Assembly (NCBI RefSeq): GCF_028649395.1
Contig: NZ_JAQSUW010000017.1
Span: 194,116 to 258,115 of the forward strand
Origin: Pseudomonas sp. Gutcm_11s
GTDB taxonomy: Bacteria > Pseudomonadota > Gammaproteobacteria > Pseudomonadales > Pseudomonadaceae
DNA length: 64,000 nt
Reading direction: 5' to 3'
Of this stretch, positions 53,520 to 61,931 are shown piece by piece. Positions within the stretch are counted from its first letter, which is position 1, and each line of letters opens with the position of its first letter. The translations under genes and the position numbers were made by a program. The notes below the pieces were generated by a model that had not been told where the DNA came from, did not search any database, and worked only from the letters and a program-made list of their open reading frames with translations.

Positions 53520-54561
53520 CAGCCCCGTTCATCGAGGCGAAGCCGCGCTTGGCGATGCGATAGTTGTCTACCTGAGCTTGCAGTCTGATCAGCAGCAACG
53601 AGGTGATGAGGCTGCCCGCAACGACGACGAGCACATAGCGTGATCCACCCTGCGACGGGGTCAGTCCGAGCAGCTTCTCGCTGCAGAAGAACACCAGAGT
53701 GTGGCTGATGAAGATGGGGTAGGCCAGCCGCCCCAGTAGATCGTCCGCTCGTTTCAACCAGGCCTCGGTATTTTTCATCTGCAGCGCAGCGCCCAGCAGC
53801 GGAATGGCCAGGCAGGCGCCGAGTAGCAGCTCCTGCACTTTTGAGTTGGCATACAGGCCGAGGCTGGGAGCAACGATCAGGAGCATGCCTAGATAAAGGG
53901 CGAAGTAGAGTCGCACGATATTGCGATAGAAGGCCTCCTCGCGCCTGCCATAGGCCAGCCCGGCCAGGAAGAAGACCAAGACGCCGAAGATGAAGCGATA
54001 GCCGAAGTTGTCGCTGTTGAATAGGCCGCTTCCATGAAACATCGCAGCGACTTGTATGGTCGCGGCAATGGCGAAGATTGCCAGGAAGCCCCCTCGCCCG
54101 CACAGCAGGATCACCGGCAGCAGCAGATAGAAATGGAACTCAGTGGACAGCGACCAGGCCGGTGGAATGATCGGATGGGGCAGCAGTGCATCGATGCTTA
54201 ATGGGGCGAATACATAGTTGGCGGGGAGCAGTGCTAGGTTCAGCATTACCTTCAGAGGGTCGGCCGTCTGGTTGAGCAGAAAGGTCTGTTGAGCTGGTCC
54301 AAGCCAGTGGATCAGCAGGAAGGTCAGTATGACCACCACACTGTATTGGGGCATCAGCTTGAGCAGGCGGTCCGTATAGAAGTCGCGCACGGGACTCAGG
54401 CTCTGCTTCTGAAAACGCTGGTAGCTGCGGCCCATCAAATAGCCGCTGATGAAATAGAACAGGATTACCGAAGTGACTCCTGGGTTCAGCGGCATACCCA
54501 GTCCGGGAATGTGCGATAGCAAGACCAGCATGGCGAGAACGAAGCGCAGAATGCCGAGCAT
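53509..54561 (-). CDS. Acyltransferase family 3 membrane protein (third copy)
   Basis: A 350-residue polytopic protein. MLGILRFVLAMLVLLSHIPG is a shortened form of the family N-terminus with the His retained, GVTSVILFYFISGYLMGRSY near residue 30 follows and HPIIPPAWSLSTEFHFYLLLPV near 130 carries the S-L-S/T-x-E element. It converges on wbpZ, sharing the last 11 bases, with no room for a terminator between the stops. It probably belongs with the SGNH and MBOAT genes upstream on the same strand, all serving O-acylation. Confidence 0.84.
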   Translation of the reverse strand: MLGILRFVLAMLVLLSHIPGLGMPLNPGVTSVILFYFISGYLMGRSYQRFQKQSLSPVRDFYTDRLLKLMPQYSVVVILTFLLIHWLGPAQQTFLLNQTADPLKVMLNLALLPANYVFAPLSIDALLPHPIIPPAWSLSTEFHFYLLLPVILLCGRGGFLAIFAIAATIQVAAMFHGSGLFNSDNFGYRFIFGVLVFFLAGLAYGRREEAFYRNIVRLYFALYLGMLLIVAPSLGLYANSKVQELLLGACLAIPLLGAALQMKNTEAWLKRADDLLGRLAYPIFISHTLVFFCSEKLLGLTPSQGGSRYVLVVVAGSLITSLLLIRLQAQVDNYRIAKRGFASMNGAVSR

Positions 54562-54626
54562 AGGACCTTATCTGACGTAGGTTGTAGGTAGTTGATTGGG
54601 TGCGGGTATTGCAGGAGACGGCGCCT

Positions 54627-55802
54627 TCAAGGGGGCGGCGTTTTCCTCTCTGCAGTCGCCAGCGATCCGCTCGCAGGTGGGCTGCCGTCGAGCTGGTCGT
54701 GTGGCGGAGCGTATTGACGAAGCTGTGCCAGCAACCGCTCCTGCAGGGCCTTGGGGTCCATAGGCACGGACCTCAACCCTTCCCCTTCCAGCTGCAGGAT
54801 CAGTCGCTGGGTCCGGACTTTCGCGCAGCTGGCCCGCACGTGGTAGTAGGTGTCCAGCAGGCAGCTGCTATCGAAACGGCTCTGATCGGGTTCACCGAGA
54901 AAGGTGAAACCCTGTTCCTCGACCATCTGGCGAATGTCGTTGGCATATTTCTGAATGGGCAGGCCCAGGAGTTGGTAGCACTCGTTGCCATCGCGTGCGG
55001 CAACCGCGGGCCAGGTGAGGAGTATCCTGGCTCCGCTGGCCTGTTCGACGGCGCGTAGGTGCTGCAGGTTGTCCTGAAATGTTTCGCTGATACCCGGAAA
55101 CTCGAATAGCCCGAACAGGTAGTGGTCGCAGGCAAGACCGCTGGTCAAGTGGTCGATAGGTGGTGGTACTTCGATCAGCTGGCTGCCACGCGCACCCTGG
55201 CGTATCTCCTGATCGAAGCGCAGCAAGGACGCCTGCGTGGTTGCAGGGATCTGTTGGTTCCAGGACTCCACCCCATTCAGTTTGATGATCGCCTGCAGGC
55301 CCTGCTTTATCGGGACGCTGCGATAGACGAACTTGATACGTTCCAGCCAGGGAAGCTCTCTGTAATAGAAGGCGTTGGAGCCACTCTCATCGAGGATGGA
55401 CTGGACGTAGTCCGCGGGCAGCGCATCATCGGCCCGGTACTGCAGCCATTCCAGTGGGAGAATCAGCGTATCGCCTGTCTTCAGGTGATTGGCGAGGCGT
55501 TCTATCTTGTGGCGCAGCGGGTAGCCGGCGTTGTCGGAAAGGATCAGGGTCGGCCGCCCGAAGTGGGTTTCCAGCATCTGCGCATCGATGGAGTGGATGG
55601 CGCTTGAGCCGCTGTCCACGATGATGCGATTCGGTACGTCGTCGGTGGCCCTGAGCAGGAACTGGCGGTACGACTTGCCCAGCGGTACGTCTGCGATGGC
55701 CAGGCGATCAATGAGCAGGAAATATCCGACGCCCAGCAGCATGAAGCTCGCCAGGCTGGCCAGGATGAATCTCGATTCGCGCATCGCTATCGCTATCGCC
55801 AT
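54627..55802 (-). CDS. SGNH hydrolase-like membrane-anchored protein (MBOAT partner)
   Basis: A 391-residue protein with one N-terminal membrane anchor (about 12-32) and a periplasmic domain. VDSGSSAIHSIDAQMLE near residue 62 fits SGNH block I, with Ser as probable nucleophile, and DTYYHVR near 325 fits the block V Asp-His dyad. Such proteins receive acyl groups from an MBOAT partner and transfer them to a polysaccharide, as PatB, AlgJ/AlgX and DltD do. The start codon lies in a short hexamer repeat giving MAIAIAM; either Met is possible. Two bases separate it from the MBOAT stop. Confidence 0.75.
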   Translation of the reverse strand: MAIAIAMRESRFILASLASFMLLGVGYFLLIDRLAIADVPLGKSYRQFLLRATDDVPNRIIVDSGSSAIHSIDAQMLETHFGRPTLILSDNAGYPLRHKIERLANHLKTGDTLILPLEWLQYRADDALPADYVQSILDESGSNAFYYRELPWLERIKFVYRSVPIKQGLQAIIKLNGVESWNQQIPATTQASLLRFDQEIRQGARGSQLIEVPPPIDHLTSGLACDHYLFGLFEFPGISETFQDNLQHLRAVEQASGARILLTWPAVAARDGNECYQLLGLPIQKYANDIRQMVEEQGFTFLGEPDQSRFDSSCLLDTYYHVRASCAKVRTQRLILQLEGEGLRSVPMDPKALQERLLAQLRQYAPPHDQLDGSPPASGSLATAERKTPPP

Positions 55803-55804
55803 TG

Positions 55805-57247
55805 TCAGAAGTTGAAGTAGAGGAAGTCCGAGGGTGTGTTCTGGATCTGTGCGACCAGTGCGTAGAAGAAGGCGAAGCCGACCAGCGTCGCCGCTACCAG
55901 GCCCTCTCTGAAGCGCAGGCGTCCCTGGTGGGGGATCAGGCCGGCGATCTGTTGGGAGTTCGGCGCCAGGAAGGCCAGCAGTGCGGCCAGTCCCAGGCTG
56001 AGCATTGCCTCGAGAGGCAACAGGGCACTGCCTAGCCTTCCAATGCCAACTCCGCCCAGGCCGAGCATGCTGGAGAGCATGCGCTGTGCCGCTGGCAGAT
56101 CTTCGGCGCGGAAGAATACCCAGGCGAAGTTCACGAACAAGAAGGTCACGCCCCAGCCCAGCCAGCCGGGAAGCCTCATGCCCAGATCCTGCCAGCCGCG
56201 ATGCGCCACGACTGCGGCGCCATGCAGCGCGCCCCAGATCAGGAAGGTCCAGCCTGCGCCATGCCAGATGCCACCGATCAGGAAGGTGGCGAACAGGTTG
56301 AAATAGACGCGCGGCAGGCTTGCCCGCTTCCCGCCGAGGGGGATGTAGATGTAGTCGCGTAGCCAGCTGGACAGCGTCATGTGCCAGCGGCGCCAGAAGT
56401 CCTGGATGTTCTTGGCTTGGTAGGGCGAGTTGAAGTTCTGAGGCAGGCTGATGTTGAACATCAGGCCGAGGCCGATAGCCATGTCCGAATAGCCTGAGAA
56501 GTCGAAGTACAACTGGAAGCTGTAGAGCAGGCTGGTGCTCCAGGCTTCGATCACGGTCAGTGTCTGCTCGCTGGCATAGCCAGCATTGGCCCAGTGTCCC
56601 AGGTTGTCCGCGATCAGCACCTTCTTCACCAGGCCGATGGCAAAGACGAATAGGCCGAGCGAGAAATTATCCAGGCGGAAGCGCAGGTTGCGGGTGCTTG
56701 CGAACTGCGGCATCAGGTCCTTGTGGTGAACGATCGGGCCGGCTATCAGGTGCGGGAAGAAAGTGACGAACAGGGTGTAGTTGGCCAGGCTGTAGTCCTT
56801 CACCCCGGATCTGCTGCAGTCCACCAGATAGGCGATCTGGGTAAAGGTGAAGAAGCTGATGCCCAGCGGCAGCAGCAGGTTGAGGCTAGCCAGCTGGCTG
56901 CCACTGAGGGTGTTGAACGTCTGGATGAGGAAGTCGGTGTACTTGAAGTATACGAGCCCGGCGACGTTCAGCAGGACACCCATCAGCAACAGGGCTCTGC
57001 TATGCCGAGTAGGGCCGTCATTGGTCAATACCAGGCGTGAAATACGAGTGCCTAGGAGATAGTTGACGATGATCGAGAGGCCAATGAGGAGCAGGTACTT
57101 CGGTCCCCAGTAGCCATAGAAGAGCAGGGAGGCGGCCGCGAGCCACAGGCGCGAAAAGGAGCCGTGCCCAAGCCGTGCCAGCAGAAAATATCCGGCAAGT
57201 GTCAGGGGCAGAAAGACATAGATGAAGATGGATGCACTGAAAAGCAT
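55805..57247 (-). CDS. MBOAT family O-acyltransferase (AlgI/PatA-like)
   Basis: A 480-residue polytopic protein. The N-terminus FSASIFIYVFLPLTLAGYFLL and the LPLGISFFTFTQIAYLVDCSRSG stretch near residue 130 are typical of AlgI/DltB. The conserved pair around the active-site histidine is GGIWHGAGWTFLIWGALHG near 318. It should pass acetyl groups from cytoplasmic donors to the periplasmic SGNH partner encoded next. No alginate genes are adjacent, so the acceptor is more likely a CPA-related or other surface glycan. Confidence 0.9.
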   Translation of the reverse strand: MLFSASIFIYVFLPLTLAGYFLLARLGHGSFSRLWLAAASLLFYGYWGPKYLLLIGLSIIVNYLLGTRISRLVLTNDGPTRHSRALLLMGVLLNVAGLVYFKYTDFLIQTFNTLSGSQLASLNLLLPLGISFFTFTQIAYLVDCSRSGVKDYSLANYTLFVTFFPHLIAGPIVHHKDLMPQFASTRNLRFRLDNFSLGLFVFAIGLVKKVLIADNLGHWANAGYASEQTLTVIEAWSTSLLYSFQLYFDFSGYSDMAIGLGLMFNISLPQNFNSPYQAKNIQDFWRRWHMTLSSWLRDYIYIPLGGKRASLPRVYFNLFATFLIGGIWHGAGWTFLIWGALHGAAVVAHRGWQDLGMRLPGWLGWGVTFLFVNFAWVFFRAEDLPAAQRMLSSMLGLGGVGIGRLGSALLPLEAMLSLGLAALLAFLAPNSQQIAGLIPHQGRLRFREGLVAATLVGFAFFYALVAQIQNTPSDFLYFNF

Positions 57248-57299
57248 GTGCAGCGGTCCTGTTTGTTTGTGCAGCAGGATAACTGGCCGCGTTGAAACG

Positions 57300-57325
57300 A
57301 AAAACCCGGCGTTGGCCGGGTTTTT
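57300..57325. terminator. Bidirectional terminator between pntB and the MBOAT gene
   Basis: Stem CCCGGC (57305-57310), loop GTTG, GCCGGG (57315-57320), with AAAAA before and TTTTT after. On the minus strand it ends pntB transcription before the MBOAT gene. Confidence 0.92.
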
Positions 57326-57343
57326 CGCTGTTGGGAGGGCGTG

Positions 57344-58792
57344 TTACTCGACCGCCTTCACCATGTCCTCGATCACCTTCTTGGCGTCGCCGAAGACCAT
57401 CATGGTCTTGTCGAGGTAGAACAGTTCGTTGTCCAGGCCGGCGTAGCCGCTGGCCATCGAGCGCTTGTTGACGATCACGGTCTTGGCTTTGTAGGCCTCG
57501 AGGATCGGCATGCCGGCGATCGGCGACTTCGGATCGTTCTTCGCGGCCGGGTTGACCACGTCGTTGGCGCCCAGTACCAGCACCACGTCGGCCTGGCCGA
57601 ACTCGGAGTTGATGTCTTCCATCTCGAACACCTGCTCGTAAGGCACCTCGGCCTCGGCCAGCAGGACGTTCATGTGGCCAGGCATACGACCGGCAACCGG
57701 GTGGATCGCGTACTTCACGGTGACGCCGCGGTGGGTCAGCTTCTCGGCCAGCTCCATCAGCGCGTGCTGGGCACGGGCTACTGCCAGGCCGTAGCCCGGG
57801 ACGATGATCACGGTGTCGGCGTTGGTCAGCAGGAAGGCTGCGTCGTCGCTCGAACCGGATTTCACCGGGCGGGCTTCCTGGGCGCCAGCCGGGCCGGACG
57901 CTTCTGCCGCGCCGCCGAAGCCGCCGAGGATCACGTTGAAGAACGAACGGTTCATCGCCTTGCACATGATGTACGAGAGGATGGCGCCCGAAGAACCTAC
58001 CAGCGAACCGGCGATGATCAGCATCGAGTTGTTCAGCGAGAAGCCGATACCGGCCGCCGCCCAGCCCGAGTAGCTGTTGAGCATCGACACCACGACCGGC
58101 ATGTCGGCGCCGCCGATCGGGATGATGATCAGCACGCCGATGATGAAGGCCAGGGCCACCAGTACGGCGAAGGCACGGATGTCACCGGTGAAGGTGAAGT
58201 ACAGGCCCAGGCCGGCGATGGCCAGGCCGATCACCAGGTTGACCATGTGCTGGCCCTTGAACACCACAGGGGCGCCCTGGAACAGGCGGAACTTGTACTT
58301 GCCGGACAGCTTGCCGAAGGCGATCACCGAACCGGAGAAGGTGATGGCACCGATGGCCGCGCCGAGGAACAGCTCCAGGCGGTTACCGGCCGGGATGGCG
58401 TCGCCCAGGGCGTGAACGATGCCCAGGGATTGCGGCTCGACCACGGCAGCGATGGCGATGAACACGGCAGCCAGGCCGATCATGCTGTGCATGAAGGCGA
58501 CCAGTTCCGGCATCTTGGTCATCTCGACGCGCTTGGCCATGATGGAACCGGCGGTGCCGCCGACCAGCAGGCCGACCAGCACGTAGGCCAGGCCCTTGGC
58601 AGCGCCGCCATCGGCCATTTCCGCGCCCAGCTTGAACACCAGGAACACGGTGGTGACCACGGCGATGGCCATGCCGACCATGCCGAAGGCGTTGCCCTGG
58701 CGGGACGAGGTCGGGTGGGACAGGCCTTTCAGCGCCTGGATGAAGCAGACGGAGGCAACCAGGTACAGCAGGGTGATCAGGTTCATGCTCAT
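57344..58792 (-). CDS. pntB: NAD(P) transhydrogenase subunit beta
   Basis: A 482-residue subunit with about nine membrane segments and a C-terminal NADP(H)-binding domain. Start MSMNLITLLY at 58792 with AGGG upstream, one base from the pntAB stop. The NADP domain has IIVPGYGLAVARAQHA near residue 325, KYAIHPVAGRMPGHMNVLLAEA near 355, and VLVLGANDVVNPAA near 400. With PntAA and PntAB it forms the proton-translocating enzyme that reduces NADP+ at the expense of NADH and proton motive force. Confidence 0.96.
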   Translation of the reverse strand: MSMNLITLLYLVASVCFIQALKGLSHPTSSRQGNAFGMVGMAIAVVTTVFLVFKLGAEMADGGAAKGLAYVLVGLLVGGTAGSIMAKRVEMTKMPELVAFMHSMIGLAAVFIAIAAVVEPQSLGIVHALGDAIPAGNRLELFLGAAIGAITFSGSVIAFGKLSGKYKFRLFQGAPVVFKGQHMVNLVIGLAIAGLGLYFTFTGDIRAFAVLVALAFIIGVLIIIPIGGADMPVVVSMLNSYSGWAAAGIGFSLNNSMLIIAGSLVGSSGAILSYIMCKAMNRSFFNVILGGFGGAAEASGPAGAQEARPVKSGSSDDAAFLLTNADTVIIVPGYGLAVARAQHALMELAEKLTHRGVTVKYAIHPVAGRMPGHMNVLLAEAEVPYEQVFEMEDINSEFGQADVVLVLGANDVVNPAAKNDPKSPIAGMPILEAYKAKTVIVNKRSMASGYAGLDNELFYLDKTMMVFGDAKKVIEDMVKAVE

Positions 58793-58793
58793 C

Positions 58794-59108
58794 TTATTTG
58801 CCCTCTGCCTTGGCTTTGGGCGCCTTCTTCTTGAACATTTCCAGCATGCGGCGGGTGACCAGGAAGCCACCGAACACGTTGACCGCGGCCAGGGCCACGG
58901 CCAGGGTGCCCATGGCCTTGCCCAGCGGGGTCACGGTCAGGGCGGCGGCCAGCATGGCGCCGACGATGACGATGGCGGAGATCGCGTTGGTCACGGCCAT
59001 CAGCGGGGTGTGCAGGGCCGGGGTGACGTTCCATACCACGTGGTAGCCCACGTAGATGGCCAGTACGAAGATGATCAGGTTGTAGATGCTGGGGGAGATC
59101 AGTTCCAT
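58794..59108 (-). CDS. pntAB: NAD(P) transhydrogenase subunit alpha part 2
   Basis: A 104-residue membrane subunit with three segments (LIIFVLAIYVGYHVVW, AISAIVIVGAMLAAALTV and MGTLAVALAAVNVFGGFLVTRRML) and a basic tail. It corresponds to the membrane part of the single-chain E. coli PntA; the split into PntAA and PntAB is usual in Pseudomonas. It lies between pntAA (11 bases upstream) and pntB (one base downstream). Confidence 0.94.
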   Translation of the reverse strand: MELISPSIYNLIIFVLAIYVGYHVVWNVTPALHTPLMAVTNAISAIVIVGAMLAAALTVTPLGKAMGTLAVALAAVNVFGGFLVTRRMLEMFKKKAPKAKAEGK

Positions 59109-59119
59109 CTCTCGACTCC

Positions 59120-60241
59120 TTAACCGTTCTTGCGCACGACTTCACCGCCCTTGCACATGAGGCAGGCAGCGACGATGTCGTCTTCGAGGTTGAGCTGGAA
59201 CTGGGCTTCCTTGTCGATCACGAGCTTGAGGAAGTCCAGCAGGTTGCGGGCGTACAGGGCGGAGGCATCCGCCGGCACCAGCGCGGCCAGGTTGGTGTGG
59301 CCGACGAGCGTCACGCCGTGCTTGACCACGACCTTGTCGGCCTCGGTCAGCGGGCAGTTGCCGCCCTGGGCAGCAGCCAGGTCGATGACCACGGAGCCCG
59401 GCTTCATCTCGGCCACTGTGCTCTCATGGAGCAGCGTCGGTGCCTTACGACCCGGAATGAGGGCAGTCGTAATGACGATGTCGGCCTGCTTGGCCTTCTC
59501 GTGCACGGCCTTGGCCTGGCGCTCCATCCAGGAGGCGGGCATCGGGCGGGCGTAACCGCCGACACCCTGGGCGCACTCGCGCTCTTCGTCGGTCTCGAAC
59601 GGTACGTCGACGAACTTGGCGCCGAGCGACTCGATCTGCTCCTTCACGGCCGGGCGTACGTCCGAGGCCTCGATCACCGCACCCAGACGCTTGGCGGTGG
59701 CGATGGCCTGCAGGCCGGCAACACCGGCGCCGAGGATCAGCACGCGGGCGGCCTTAACGGTACCGGCGGCGGTCATCAGCATGGGCATGAAGCGCGGATA
59801 GTGGTTGGCGGCGAGCATCACGGCCTTGTAGCCGGCGATGTTGGCCTGCGAGCTCAGCACGTCCAGGCTCTGCGCGCGGGAGGTGCGCGGTGCGGCCTCC
59901 AGGGCGAAGGCGGTAACCCCACGGGCGTTCATGCGCGCGATGGTGTCGTTGCAGAACGGGTTGAGCATGCCGACCAGTACTGCGCCGGACTTCATGTGAG
60001 CCAGTTCGGCTTCGGTCGGGGCGACCACTTTCAGCACCAGGTCGGCACCGAAGGCGGCGGCGTCGTTGCCGATGCTGGCGCCGACGGCTTCATAGGCGCT
60101 GTCCGGGATGCTGGCGCTGATGCCGGCACCGGCCTGGACGGTCACCTGATGGCCTTGGCCAACCAGTTTCTTGACGGTCTCGGGCGTCGCGGCAACCCGC
60201 GTCTCCCCGGCGTGGGTCTCGAGAGGAACACCGATGTGCAC
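59120..60241 (-). CDS. pntAA: NAD(P) transhydrogenase subunit alpha part 1
   Basis: A 373-residue soluble NAD(H)-binding subunit related to alanine dehydrogenase. The start is GTG at 60241 with AGGAG eight to nine bases upstream (MHIGVPLETHAGETRVAATPE). The dinucleotide site is VLILGAGVAGLQAIATAKRLGA near residue 168, and YARPMPASWMERQ lies near 228 and the domain closing loop LVGHTNLAALVP near 325. First gene of the pnt operon; the upstream gap is over 380 bases and contains a hairpin but no clear promoter. Confidence 0.96.
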   Translation of the reverse strand: MHIGVPLETHAGETRVAATPETVKKLVGQGHQVTVQAGAGISASIPDSAYEAVGASIGNDAAAFGADLVLKVVAPTEAELAHMKSGAVLVGMLNPFCNDTIARMNARGVTAFALEAAPRTSRAQSLDVLSSQANIAGYKAVMLAANHYPRFMPMLMTAAGTVKAARVLILGAGVAGLQAIATAKRLGAVIEASDVRPAVKEQIESLGAKFVDVPFETDEERECAQGVGGYARPMPASWMERQAKAVHEKAKQADIVITTALIPGRKAPTLLHESTVAEMKPGSVVIDLAAAQGGNCPLTEADKVVVKHGVTLVGHTNLAALVPADASALYARNLLDFLKLVIDKEAQFQLNLEDDIVAACLMCKGGEVVRKNG

Positions 60242-60630
60242 TGATAAATCTCCTGCGTGATCATTCTGATGAACCAGCGCACTACGTGTGGCACGCGGGT
60301 GTGTGGGATCAGCACAAACCGCCCCACAACAGGGCGGGGCGCGGCATTGTGCAGGCGAATGCCGGGGTCATCAAGAATTTCTGAAGTGGCACTGTGAGAT
60401 AACTACAAGTCACTCAGTGACCAATAGTTCCTGCTGCGGCCCGTAAAGTGCCGGTATGCCTGGGATGCTGCTTGGTTGCGGGGTGTTGCGCGGCTTTCAG
60501 GTCATCAAGGAGCTGAATGACCGTCCGTCAGTCACGGCGAATAAGCGAGGCGGTGTCGCAAAGTCGACAGACGGAGTCGTTCTTGTAGTCGTCCCGGCGC
60601 CTGGACTACCAGGCCACCGGGAGAGGGGGA
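60242..60630. other. Intergenic region upstream of pntAA
   Basis: No gene with family support seen; a plus-strand frame from 60456 is antisense to the Mpo1-like gene and GC-driven. A hairpin CCGCCC (60320-60325)/GGGCGG (60333-60338) with loop CACAACA could terminate minus-strand transcription from the Mpo1-like gene, although only TTTG follows. The AT-rich stretch 60370-60430 is the likeliest place for the pnt promoter. Confidence 0.45.
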
Positions 60631-61155
60631 TCAGGCCAGGGCCTTGGGCGGGCGGATGCAGGTGGGGCCGGCGCGGTGCTCGACCGCTTCCTGGACTGCG
60701 GGGCGCAGGCCGAGCAGGAAGGCCAGTTCCGCGACCACGAACAGCGGGCCGACCACCAGGCCCATCAGGTCGTCGACGAAGGCCGGCTTGCGGCCCTCGT
60801 AGTAGTGGCCGACGAACTGGATGATCCAGCCGACCACGAACAGGCCGAGGCCGCCGCTCAGCCAGACCAGGGTGCTCTGCTGCGCCAGTGCGGCGCCAGC
60901 CCACAGGCTCAGTACCAGCAGGACGCCCATGATGATGCCGAAGCGCAGATCGAGGCGCAGATAGAACAGGCCGGCAGCGATGGCGGTGAGCAGCGCGGGC
61001 GAGGCCCACAGGCCGGCAATCTCCCAGCCCGGGCGCGAGAGCAGGACGGCGACGGCGACCACGATCATCGGGATACCGATGAAGTGGCTGAGAATGTTGC
61101 GACGGTCGCGATGGTATTCGGCGTACTGGCCGAGGTGATCGACGAGGGTTTTCAT
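60631..61155 (-). CDS. Mpo1-like (DUF962) membrane protein
   Basis: A 174-residue protein with about four to five membrane segments. Start MKTLVDHLGQYAEYHRDRRN at 61155, with GAGGA upstream. Conserved histidines of the Mpo1/YGL010w family are seen in YHRDRRNILSHFIGIPM near residue 14 and IIQFVGHYYEGRKPAFVDD near 110. In yeast Mpo1 is an iron-dependent dioxygenase acting on 2-hydroxy fatty acids; bacterial members are untested. No partner gene on the same strand. Confidence 0.84.
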   Translation of the reverse strand: MKTLVDHLGQYAEYHRDRRNILSHFIGIPMIVVAVAVLLSRPGWEIAGLWASPALLTAIAAGLFYLRLDLRFGIIMGVLLVLSLWAGAALAQQSTLVWLSGGLGLFVVGWIIQFVGHYYEGRKPAFVDDLMGLVVGPLFVVAELAFLLGLRPAVQEAVEHRAGPTCIRPPKALA

Positions 61156-61238
61156 TGTTATGGTCCTCAGCAAGGCAGGGTTGGTGGCATCATCTCGCCA
61201 GCCCCCATTGCACGACTGTCAGCTAGCCGACAAAGCCC

Positions 61239-61931
61239 ATGCCCGAGAATCCTGTCACCTATCTGCCCCTGCTGGAAAGCGGCCAGTGGTTTAGCCACCT
61301 GCCGCAGCCCCTGCGCGCCGCGCTGCTGGCCGAGGCGCGGCTGTTGCAGCTGGAACCGGGGCAGCGCCTGTTTCGCCGCGGCGATCCGCCCTGCGGGCTG
61401 TATGCCGTGCTGGAGGGGATGATGCGCGTCGGCGCAGTCAGTCGCGAGGGTAAGGAGGCGTTGCTGACGCTGGTCGAGCCGCCCTACTGGTTCGGCGAGA
61501 TCTCCCTGTTCGACGGCCAGCCGCGCACCCACGATGCCTACGCCGAAGGGCCGACCCGCCTGCTGCAGGTGCCACAGACCGCGTTGTTGGCACTGCTGGC
61601 GCGAGAGCCCGGCTACTGGCGCGAGTTCGCCCTGCTGATGAGCCAGAAGCTGCGTCTGGCCTTCATCGCCCTGGAAGAGACGAGCCTGTTGCCGGCGGCA
61701 CAGCGCCTGGCCCGGCGCCTGCTGATGATGGCCGAGGGCTACGGCGAGACCGGGCCGCGGAGGGTGCTGCACCTGGCCCAGGAGCAGCTGGCGCTGATGT
61801 TGGGATTGTCGCGGCAGACCACCAACCAGATCCTCAAGGACCTCGAGGCGCGCGGCGCGCTGCGCCTGACCTATGGCGAGATCGAGATATCCGACCTCGC
61901 CGCCCTGCGCCAGGCGGCAGGCGCAGCTTAG
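61239..61931 (+). CDS. Crp/Fnr family transcriptional regulator
   Basis: A 230-residue regulator with an N-terminal cyclic-nucleotide-binding-type beta-roll (about 20-135; LFRRGDPPCGLYAVLEGMMRVG and PYWFGEISLFDGQPRTHDA) and a C-terminal winged helix (about 160-225; EQLALMLGLSRQTTNQILKDLEARGALR). It lacks the N-terminal cysteine cluster of FNR/Anr, and the arginine of the cAMP phosphate cassette is followed by T-H rather than T/S-A, so ligand identity is open. Divergent from the Mpo1-like gene, which may be a target. Ends overlapping the REC-HDOD gene by four bases. Confidence 0.87.
   Translation: MPENPVTYLPLLESGQWFSHLPQPLRAALLAEARLLQLEPGQRLFRRGDPPCGLYAVLEGMMRVGAVSREGKEALLTLVEPPYWFGEISLFDGQPRTHDAYAEGPTRLLQVPQTALLALLAREPGYWREFALLMSQKLRLAFIALEETSLLPAAQRLARRLLMMAEGYGETGPRRVLHLAQEQLALMLGLSRQTTNQILKDLEARGALRLTYGEIEISDLAALRQAAGAA

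Noticed and set aside
55784..55802. Hexamer repeat at the start of the SGNH gene as a phase-variation tract
   Set aside because: The unit is six bases and in frame, so slippage would only add or remove Ala-Ile and not switch expression.
57341..58834. 497-codon open frame on the plus strand opposite pntB
   Set aside because: His/Asp/Gln-rich antisense translation produced by pntB codon bias; pntB itself is certain.
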